Made by a program: the position numbers and the translations under genes. The notes beneath the pieces are model-generated. The model searched no databases. It was given only the letters and a program-made list of their open reading frames with translations, and had not been told where the DNA came from. From Anaerobacterium chartisolvens (GTDB lineage Bacteria; Bacillota; Clostridia; Acetivibrionales; DSM-27016), in NCBI RefSeq assembly GCF_003337415.1, contig NZ_QPJT01000010.1:1-64000 (forward strand): a stretch of DNA of 64,000 nucleotides, written 5' to 3'. Below, in pieces: positions 53,737 through 61,316 of the stretch. Position 1 is the first letter of the stretch. Every line of letters begins with the position of its first letter.

Positions 53737-54981
53737 TCAAGTGTGTTTTGCCTTCAGTTTTCCTTCAGCTTTGATCATATCCACATACACAGTTGTGTAG
53801 TGCTTGTCATAGGTAGCGCAGCCACAATTGTGCTGACGAATGAGCAACTCTACGCAATGGTCGCAAAGGGTACACCAGTGTACTTCCTTATCCTTGTCTT
53901 CCATCATCTTCGCAGGCAGATAGGGATCAGCAAATGCCTGCCGGCCGATGGCTACTGCATCCACGACACCTTCCTTGATATTTTTGTTTCCCCAGAAGCG
54001 AAGTGTATTGTTTTCTGGCTTTACAGCGCAGAATGGTTGTTTGCCATCTCGGAAGATGGAATATGCAGAACCCATTACAACGGTTTCTGGCTTCAAATTA
54101 TCTCTGCATATCTTCTGGAAGTAGAAGTGCAGATAAGCATAGTCAGGTGTGCGCCTGTCAGGATGCGCAAGATCCAATGTATGGGATGGTGAACCGGCAG
54201 ATTGTAAAATGTAATGTGCTCCATGTGCTTCCAAGGTTTTGATGAGATCAATTGATTCTGTCAAATCCATGCAAGCACTGTCTGGGCTCATTGTACCTAC
54301 ACCGCCCGGAAAACCTTCATACATTGAAATTTTGGATCCAAGTATGAAGTTATCATCGTTCACAGCAAGACGTACCCGATCATAAATGTCAATAGCAAAC
54401 TGTCTTCTGTTTTCCCAGGCTCCGCCATATTTCCAGTTATCTTTGTTGAATGGGCGTAAGATCTGTGTGCCAAGATACCCATGGCAAAGTTTCAGGTCAA
54501 CACCATCCGCTCCAACTTCATACGCATATCTAGATCCAAGTACGTAATCCTTGATAACCTGTTCGATTTCAGCCTCTCTGACAAGTTTTGCATCCTCATA
54601 TCCCGCAAGTGGTTCTTCAGTAACGCGGATTCTTTGTGAATACACGTTATTGCTTATTTCACCTGAATGCGTGATTTGGAATAAGAAAATGGTCTCCGGG
54701 TTAATCGCCTTGAGGTGACTGACAAATTTCTTCAATGCCGGCAGATTGTGTTCCTTAATAGAAAGCTGATTTTTACGTGCAATGTAATCATACTGGGGTG
54801 TAATAGCCTCTAAAACAACTACGCCGGCTTTGCCTTTGAAGTAGTCTTCATAACGTTTGTAGGTTAATGGGCTTGGGTCACCATTTGGCAGTGCATCGCA
54901 ACATTCCATCGCATTGATAACAATACGATTTGGCGCTACCTTCTTTCCAATTTTTAGTGATGTAAATAATGATTCGCTCAT
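53737..54981 (-). CDS. Old-yellow-enzyme family NADH:flavin oxidoreductase with Fe-S cluster
   Basis: A 414-residue FMN barrel protein (LKIGKKVAPNRIVINAMECC, FQITHSGEIS, GADGVDLKLCHGYLGTQ, LRPFNKDNWKYGGAWENRRQ). The tail CTLCDHCVELLIRQHNCGC resembles the 4Fe-4S site of 2,4-dienoyl-CoA reductase/trimethylamine dehydrogenase relatives. The C-terminal FAD/NAD domain of those relatives is missing, so electrons may come from the ferredoxin encoded next. In a sugar operon it may reduce an enone intermediate. The specific reaction is unknown. Confidence 0.9.
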   Translation of the reverse strand: MSESLFTSLKIGKKVAPNRIVINAMECCDALPNGDPSPLTYKRYEDYFKGKAGVVVLEAITPQYDYIARKNQLSIKEHNLPALKKFVSHLKAINPETIFLFQITHSGEISNNVYSQRIRVTEEPLAGYEDAKLVREAEIEQVIKDYVLGSRYAYEVGADGVDLKLCHGYLGTQILRPFNKDNWKYGGAWENRRQFAIDIYDRVRLAVNDDNFILGSKISMYEGFPGGVGTMSPDSACMDLTESIDLIKTLEAHGAHYILQSAGSPSHTLDLAHPDRRTPDYAYLHFYFQKICRDNLKPETVVMGSAYSIFRDGKQPFCAVKPENNTLRFWGNKNIKEGVVDAVAIGRQAFADPYLPAKMMEDKDKEVHWCTLCDHCVELLIRQHNCGCATYDKHYTTVYVDMIKAEGKLKAKHT

Positions 54982-55007
54982 GTCATTTCCTCCATGGATT
55001 ATTTTTA

Positions 55008-56180
55008 TTAATGCTTTGCCATATAATCATCTACTGCTTTGTCAAATTTCTCATATTTTACCATGTTCTTATCATAGCTTTCTTCGTAATAAGATAGATT
55101 CCATTCAAAAACATTATTGGCACGTTGCTTCATGTAGGTGTCAAGTACCCAGGATATCCCCTTGTCTGTATTCTTTGCATCAAGAATAATAGACGGTGTA
55201 ATTTGAATTTGCTTTTTGTATGGCTCTTTTGAGAAATACTTTACAATTTGCTGTACACATAGGTCAGCACTTAGTGAAGGGGGATTTGGAACAGAAATTG
55301 CAAGTCCTCCATCTTTCATCGCATCCCAGCCAGAGTCTTTACCATTGTTTGAAACAACGACAATACCATCTTTCCCGTCGTCCGGATATTGCTTAATTGG
55401 TATATCGCGTTCTTTAAGAACCTGAATGACGCCAAATGCAGTTTCGTCATTTGCAGCAAAGACCACATCAAATTTTTCTCCAGAATCAATTAATGCTTCC
55501 ATAATCGGAACGGTTTTTTCTTTCTGCCACTCGCCACTTGCCAGAACCTTCAACGGTGTCATGCCGGCTTCATCAAGAGCCATTGCAAAACCAACCACTT
55601 CGCCCTCGGCCATTCTCTGGCCAAGCTGACCAGGTATTGTGACGCATTTGGCCTGGGGATATTTTTCGCTAACCCATTGTCCTGCCATATAACCCATCAT
55701 TACAAAGCTGTCTGTTACATGTCCCTGAATTTCAGATCCTGCTTGCAATTCAGGCTTGCCACCAACATAAAAGATTGGAACACCGGCACTGTTTGCAGCT
55801 GCAATAGCAGCAGAGCTGCCTGCGGTATTTGCACTTATAACTGCGATCGCATCAACGCCTGCAGATATCATATCCTGAACATTGGCCAGCTCTTTTTCTG
55901 CACTATAAGCAGAGTTTAGTTCGGCCACATTCATGCCATAAGATTTTGCTACTGCTGTAAATGCGTTACCGAAAGCAGCATAATAGTCATCCGGTCCGGC
56001 ATTTATAAAGGCTAATTTTTTGTTCTTCAGATCTACGGCAGTATCTGCGTTTGTCCCCGGAGTCAGAACTGTTGTATCCGTTCCGTCAGATGTTGTTACA
56101 GGTGCTGGAGCATTGGATGAACATGCACCCATGGACAATGCTACTACAAAAACCATAAATATTGTTGCAAGTTTCTTCAT
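55008..56180 (-). CDS. Sugar ABC substrate-binding lipoprotein (RbsB-type)
   Basis: A lipoprotein of about 390 residues with lipobox MGAC after FMVFVVALS and a type 1 periplasmic-binding fold (ISAGVDAIAVISANTAG, VVFAANDETAFGVIQVL). The ATG at 56180 follows GGAGG. It lies 31 bp after the permease gene. It captures the sugar for the second RbsA/RbsC system. Confidence 0.94.
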   Translation of the reverse strand: MKKLATIFMVFVVALSMGACSSNAPAPVTTSDGTDTTVLTPGTNADTAVDLKNKKLAFINAGPDDYYAAFGNAFTAVAKSYGMNVAELNSAYSAEKELANVQDMISAGVDAIAVISANTAGSSAAIAAANSAGVPIFYVGGKPELQAGSEIQGHVTDSFVMMGYMAGQWVSEKYPQAKCVTIPGQLGQRMAEGEVVGFAMALDEAGMTPLKVLASGEWQKEKTVPIMEALIDSGEKFDVVFAANDETAFGVIQVLKERDIPIKQYPDDGKDGIVVVSNNGKDSGWDAMKDGGLAISVPNPPSLSADLCVQQIVKYFSKEPYKKQIQITPSIILDAKNTDKGISWVLDTYMKQRANNVFEWNLSYYEESYDKNMVKYEKFDKAVDDYMAKH

Positions 56181-56211
56181 TGTTTCCTCCTTCATCGTAA
56201 ACAAGTTATTT

Positions 56212-57276
56212 TTAGGCTATACTTCTCTGGTTCAGTCTTGTTTTTGACTTTTTTCTCAATCCGCTATAATATCCAATGAAAACAGATAAAACAATTAAGC
56301 CTCCCTTCATAACATATTGATAATAAGGATTGACTCCCAAAATGTTCAGCGCGTTTGAGATACATCCAAGTAAGATGACCCCTATCAAAGCTCCCCAGAC
56401 ATTTCCCTTCCCGCCGGACATTGCAGTTCCACCCACAACAACTGAAGCTATTACATCAATTTCTTTTCCTTGTCCCATATTTGGGCCACCCGTACTCAAT
56501 CTGGAAATCATAATCATTGATGCAATGGAAACAAAAAAACCATTCAATCCATAAACCCATAATTTGAAATTTTTTACGCCGATGCCTGCCAAGAATGCAG
56601 AATTTTCATTTCCTCCCACAAAGTAAAGCCGACGGCCGAACTTAGTATATTTAATGGCTAACCATACGATAACCGTCAGTAATACATACAAGATAACGGA
56701 TGAAAATATTTTAAAGTTGCTAGTTATATTAATTGAGGTTTTGCCTATAAATTCAAATTTATCTCCGATGCTAATCTCCCGGCCATTTGTAATCAGATAG
56801 ATAAAACCTTGGTATATGCTCATAAAGCCTAATGACACAATAAATGATTCCAGTTTAGTACGGGATATAATCAAGCCCATCAGCAGCTCACAAACAATAG
56901 CCGTGGACATGCCTATCAGTACAATAGACCACATTGGCAGGTTGCCCGCTTTTATCAGCGAAGCCATCAGAACACCGATAAAGCCCATCAACTGGCCGAC
57001 CGAAAGGTCAATTCCACCCATCAGCATGACAAGCGTCATCCCAATTGCGAGAATGCCTGTGATTGATACCTGCTGCAAAACACTTGAAATATTTCTTGAT
57101 GACAGAAAAGCAAGATCCTTGAATACCATCCCTCTTGCTAAAAAGAATTCGGCAAGAACTACCAATGCAATTACAAGCAGCAATACAAATAAAATGGATG
57201 AATTTTCATGATGCATTAGTTTTTTTGTAAGTGCATTTTCCCACTTTTTTTCATTGACTAAGTCCTTTTTAATCAT
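56212..57276 (-). CDS. Ribose-type sugar ABC permease
   Basis: An RbsC-family permease of about 354 residues (ILAIGMTLVMLMGGIDLSVG, VVVGGTAMSGGKGNVWGALI). It has a charged N-terminal extension before the first helix. The ATG at 57276 overlaps the end of the ATPase gene by eight bases, with GGCGGTGG as the ribosome site; a GTG at 57285 is less likely. Confidence 0.95.
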   Translation of the reverse strand: MIKKDLVNEKKWENALTKKLMHHENSSILFVLLLVIALVVLAEFFLARGMVFKDLAFLSSRNISSVLQQVSITGILAIGMTLVMLMGGIDLSVGQLMGFIGVLMASLIKAGNLPMWSIVLIGMSTAIVCELLMGLIISRTKLESFIVSLGFMSIYQGFIYLITNGREISIGDKFEFIGKTSINITSNFKIFSSVILYVLLTVIVWLAIKYTKFGRRLYFVGGNENSAFLAGIGVKNFKLWVYGLNGFFVSIASMIMISRLSTGGPNMGQGKEIDVIASVVVGGTAMSGGKGNVWGALIGVILLGCISNALNILGVNPYYQYVMKGGLIVLSVFIGYYSGLRKKSKTRLNQRSIA

Positions 57277-58768
57277 CACTACCACCGCCTATTGAAAATT
57301 TTAAAATATTTTCTTCTGTCATTTCATCTTTGGGAATATCAGCAACCAGTCTCCCCTTGCGCATAACCAGTACACGATCACTCATTGCAATTAATTCAGG
57401 CATATCAGAAGAAATCATTATGATACTTTTTCCTTCCTTAAGCAGTTGTGTCATGATTTTATATATCTCTTCTTTGGCACCAATATCTATTCCTCGGGTA
57501 GGCTCGTCAAAAATGTAGATGCTGCCGTTGGTTGCAAACCATTTTGCAAGAACTACCTTTTGCTGGTTTCCGCCAGATAGCAGACTTACCTTCTGATGAA
57601 CAGTTGGCGAAACAACATTCATGCTCTTGCAATATTTTTGTGCAACCCTCAAATCATCTGAAGGCTTTACAAATCGTTTGTTGTCTTTTGAATACATGGC
57701 GATATTGGAATTACTGAGAATAGAATGCTGCAGTGATAAACCGGTTGATTGTCTGTCTTCCGTAATAAAACACATACCATTTAATATAGCATCTATGGGA
57801 GAATCAATTCGGACATCTTTCCCGTCTATTTTAATGCTGCCGGTGTCAGCCTTTTTGACACCGAACAAAAGCTCTGCCAGTTCAGATCTGCCCGCTCCAA
57901 CCATACCCGAGAAACCGACCAATTCACCTTCACGAACAACAAAAGAGACATTACTGACACCGTTTCCCGAGAAATCGGTCGCTTCGAATTTGATGCCTCC
58001 AATATCCACCTTTTCACGGTTAAAAAAGGAACATACATCACGTCCTACCATGTCATTGATTAAGGTGCATTCATCTAAATCCTTGATATTGTAAGTATTG
58101 ATTTTCATACCGTCACGAATGACTGTGACGCGATCAGCAATTTCAAAAACTTCTTCAAGATGATGAGAGATATAAATAATACTGATTCCTTCGCTAGAAA
58201 GCTTCTTGACAATATGCAGAAGATTTTTGATTTCTGCTTGACTGAAAGAGGCTGTTGGTTCATCCAGAATAATCACTTTTGATTCTTTTATAAATGCTCT
58301 TGCAACCTCAACTGTTTTTTGCTCACCGCTTCCAAGCTGTCCAACAATATCAAATGGCGAAATATCAGAATTCAAAAACGCTAATATCTCCGAAGTCTTC
58401 TGTACCATTTCGGACTTCCTGAGCAATCCGCCTTTCGTATATTCATTTCCTGCAAATAGATTTTCATATACGCTCAATAGCGGAAACAGATTATGCTCCT
58501 GATAGATGGTTTGTACACCCAGTCCCATTGCTAAATGGGGCGTATTATTTTCAACAACCCTGCCATCTATACGTATTGTCCCACTATCTGGCATATGTGC
58601 TCCGGAAAGTATTTTGATTAAAGTGGATTTTCCGGCACCATTTTCACCACAAATACAATGCACTTCCCCTTTCCGCACATCAAAACACAGGTTATCAAAA
58701 ACCTTTACACCCGGGAATGACTTTGAAATACCGTCCATCTCCAGTATCGTTTCGCTTTGCATTGTCAC
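57269..58768 (-). CDS. Ribose-type sugar ABC ATPase (tandem domains)
   Basis: A 499-residue RbsA/MglA-type protein. Domain 1: GENGAGKSTLIKIL, LGSGEQKTVEVARAF, VIILDEPTASF. Domain 2: GMVGAGRSELAELLFG, LSGGNQQKVVLAKWF, IYIFDEPTRGIDIGAKEEIY. The first signature is LGSGEQK rather than LSGG, common in this family. GTG start with GGGGAGG five bases upstream. It is the first gene of the second sugar operon. Confidence 0.95.
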   Translation of the reverse strand: MTMQSETILEMDGISKSFPGVKVFDNLCFDVRKGEVHCICGENGAGKSTLIKILSGAHMPDSGTIRIDGRVVENNTPHLAMGLGVQTIYQEHNLFPLLSVYENLFAGNEYTKGGLLRKSEMVQKTSEILAFLNSDISPFDIVGQLGSGEQKTVEVARAFIKESKVIILDEPTASFSQAEIKNLLHIVKKLSSEGISIIYISHHLEEVFEIADRVTVIRDGMKINTYNIKDLDECTLINDMVGRDVCSFFNREKVDIGGIKFEATDFSGNGVSNVSFVVREGELVGFSGMVGAGRSELAELLFGVKKADTGSIKIDGKDVRIDSPIDAILNGMCFITEDRQSTGLSLQHSILSNSNIAMYSKDNKRFVKPSDDLRVAQKYCKSMNVVSPTVHQKVSLLSGGNQQKVVLAKWFATNGSIYIFDEPTRGIDIGAKEEIYKIMTQLLKEGKSIIMISSDMPELIAMSDRVLVMRKGRLVADIPKDEMTEENILKFSIGGGSDD

Positions 58769-59084
58769 TTACGCCTCCCCCTGACTAATATGTAAAATTT
58801 TCAAATATATACTTTAACATCGATACAACTTTACATCATATATGAAGGATTGCATTCAAATATTTGATAATGACTGGATGTGTTTTATTGTTTTTGCTTA
58901 AATTTAAACTGACTATGTATAATATTATTATGCAATATGCACAATTTAGCCATCCCAACAATGTAATAGGTTAATACCAGTAAACTTTAGTATCTGAAAA
59001 TATACCTGAATGTTATTTTCCAGACATATAACAAACTTGTTTTTTTATATGTATACATAAAAGACAGCGTGACTTCCGCTAAAG
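58769..59084. other. Promoter region of the second sugar operon
   Basis: About 315 AT-rich bases between the PAS-LuxR gene terminator and the ATPase gene. It should hold the operon promoter and sites for the regulator. I see no consensus -35/-10 pair clear enough to mark, and no gene. Confidence 0.5.
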
Positions 59085-59132
59085 CTAAAAAAAGTCAAAA
59101 AAATAGCGTCCAAATCGAAGTTGAACGCTATT
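59085..59132 (-). terminator. Terminator of the PAS-LuxR gene
   Basis: AATAGCGT (59102-59109) pairs with ACGCTATT (59125-59132). On the minus strand the stem is followed by a run of T residues interrupted by GAC. It separates the regulator from the sugar operon as distinct transcripts. Confidence 0.85.
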
Positions 59133-59192
59133 ATAAAACTATTTTATTTTTAAATTTAATCTTTCTCGGCATTGTTTTTAATACATTTTCAT

Positions 59193-60047
59193 TTACATAT
59201 TCATTTCAATATATCGCTGCAAATTGACCTCTGGACTAAGATTCAGTTTTTTACGGATATTGGTGCGGTGAAAGTCCACTGCCTTTTTTGTTATCTGTAA
59301 TTGATCAGCAATCTCCTTACTCAGCTTGTTTTCAACGATTAATTTTGCTATCTGGATTTCCTTCGGTGATAATCGTTCAAACAAATATTCTTTCTTCTCG
59401 GTAATTGTATGTGTCGATAAATCCAATTGGCGTTTAACAATGTTCATGGCTTCTGCATCTAATACATTTTCTAAATACCGCAAAACCGGCTGAATAATGC
59501 GATCAATATTGACCGCAAAATTACGTTCCATTATTTCTTTTTCTTTTCGTTTTTCTTCAAGAAAGCCCATCAAAAGTTTATTTTGACTTTCTATCAGCTC
59601 GGAAGAGAGCTCTAAATGTTTGAATTTGCTGATATCTCGAATATATTCAATGGCAAGAATGACTTCGTTGTCATTATCAAGTATAGGGGTGCAATAAATT
59701 TGTTGCCATCCAAAAGCAGCCTTGCTATTTTCAAACGGAACTATACCCGTAGTTGGATTTTTATCCTTAATCGCCTTCAAAACAGGACATTCGTCGCACG
59801 GCTCTGAGCGATGATGATATACCGCATAACACTTTCGCCCTTTCGTTGGTACATAGTCAGGATACCAACACAAAATTGTCGGGTTGATGTATATAATGTT
59901 TAAATCCTTATCCAAAAAGCAAATGCCATCCTGCACAAGTGTCAATAAACTTGTCAGCAAACCATCACTCAGATCTTCCATGAGACTATCCATTTTAAAT
60001 TTCTTAATTTCAGGGATGTTTATCCAATCTTGGCTTTCAGGTATCAT
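59193..60047 (-). CDS. PAS-domain LuxR-type transcriptional regulator
   Basis: A 284-residue regulator. A PAS domain occupies about residues 30-145 (VQDGICFLDKDLNIIYINP; GRKCYAVYHHRSEPCDECPV; VILAIEYIRDISKFK). A coiled-coil leads to a C-terminal LuxR helix-turn-helix (LSPKEIQIAKLIVENKLSKE, KKAVDFHRTNIRKKL). The Cys residues of the KCY and CDECP parts recur in a group of PAS domains and could bind a cofactor or sense redox. It lies upstream of the second sugar operon on the same strand but with its own terminator, so it is probably its regulator. Confidence 0.9.
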   Translation of the reverse strand: MIPESQDWINIPEIKKFKMDSLMEDLSDGLLTSLLTLVQDGICFLDKDLNIIYINPTILCWYPDYVPTKGRKCYAVYHHRSEPCDECPVLKAIKDKNPTTGIVPFENSKAAFGWQQIYCTPILDNDNEVILAIEYIRDISKFKHLELSSELIESQNKLLMGFLEEKRKEKEIMERNFAVNIDRIIQPVLRYLENVLDAEAMNIVKRQLDLSTHTITEKKEYLFERLSPKEIQIAKLIVENKLSKEIADQLQITKKAVDFHRTNIRKKLNLSPEVNLQRYIEMNM

Positions 60048-60375
60048 TGATTTATCCTCCGGATATAGTGTAAATATAAATTAGAATTTATCGCTGCCAA
60101 TGTCTTTAGCACATAACACAATCACTGTTCAATTTTAAATGCTGTATTGATATGTTAAAGTACTAACAAGGCTATCATTAACGATATTTACTAAAATTTT
60201 GCTATTAATCCATCAGGTATGATTCTGACAATGTTGAAAACTCTTATTGAAAGTCTTTCCAAAAGCTTTTATCGTTTGTGCAAAGCAATTATATATAATG
60301 ATACACCAAAAAACCACATTTGTAAATTGCATGATTTGTTATTTGTCGATACTTTTTGATTATTAGATTCACTTT
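60048..60375. other. AT-rich intergenic region
   Basis: About 330 bases between the PAS-LuxR gene and the end of the MerR-type gene. Very AT-rich; no gene, hairpin or promoter that I can support. Confidence 0.5.
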
Positions 60376-61193
60376 TTATATCTTTTCCAAAGGTATTTGA
60401 ATTTCGGTAAGGTACTTATCGGGGCTTTCCTCGTTCCAAGGCCCGCGGTGGACAATTTGCCTGCTCTGCCCGCTCATTTTATACTGGCTGTGAGCTTGCA
60501 GCCAGCTTGCGAAGGCAAGGTATGCGCCCGAAATGTTTTTAAAAGGTCCGTACACCATGGTACATGCCATAATCGGCACAGGCTCGGTATTGTGCGGTAT
60601 GTAAAGCCGCACATGTCCTTTTCTGTACGTGACACGGGAGCGCATATTTCTATATCCACATCCGTTTCCCTGTAATCCGTGTCATGGTAAATGGTAAATG
60701 TGCTGTTTGAAATGGGAATGCCGTTTTTGTCTGCAAAAGCCGACATTTCCTCCCACAGCTCGCCCTCGGCATAATAATCGCATACAATCCTCCTTAAAGA
60801 AAGCACCTGACAGCTTGGTATGGATTTAATAGAAACATTGTAATGCGTCGCTATTCTTTGCTGCCGGATATCCCTTTTTGCCAGCTCGATTTTAAACAGC
60901 TTATCCTGCGCGGCCTTAATTTCACCTTCAATCTCCAGTCGTTTATTTTCAAGCCGATCAGTTATAAACCCGTCGTCCCAGTGCTTCATGGCGGCGGCAA
61001 TTTCAGCAACATTAAAGCCTAAATCACGTAGGAATACTATTTTATTCAGAACATCAATTTGTTCCGCGGAATACAGCCTGTAATTTGTAAATTTATCTGT
61101 CTTGGCGGGCTTTAGCAATCCCGTCTCATCATAATATCTTAACATTCGGATTGATACTTGCGTTAACTTGGAAAACTCACCTATCTTGAACAT
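60376..61193 (-). pseudogene. MerR-family regulator with GyrI-like effector domain, frameshifted
   Basis: The N-terminal 200 residues are intact: MerR helix-turn-helix (FSKLTQVSIRMLRYYDETGL), dimerisation helix, and the start of an AraC/GyrI-type effector domain (TDVDIEICAPVSRTEKD). Near 60590-60610 the frame is lost after GFTYRTIP. The expected remainder (EPVPIMACTMVYGPFKNISG, PDKYLTEIQIPLEKI) is found in another frame down to 60376. One indel would repair it, so it is either a recent mutation or a sequence error. As written the protein ends at 60474 with an unrelated tail. It lies beside the polyketide synthase gene and may have regulated that locus. Confidence 0.85.
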
Positions 61194-61216
61194 GCACATC
61201 ACCTCTGTACTGAAAT

Positions 61217-61245
61217 ATTATATCCTGCACAGAATTAAAGTGCAA
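61217..61245 (-). promoter_or_regulatory. Promoter of the MerR-type gene with internal dyad
   Basis: TTGCAC (61240-61245), 17 bases, TATAAT (61217-61222) on the minus strand. The dyad TGCAC...GTGCA, separated by nine bases, lies from the -35 into the spacer, a usual place for a MerR operator. The leader to the ATG at 61193 is short. Confidence 0.75.
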
Positions 61246-61316
61246 ATAAATAAGTATCAATGATATCCTTAAATCAGGCATTTCCCTTTGCGGGCAGTCA
61301 GAGTACCTTAGTTCTT

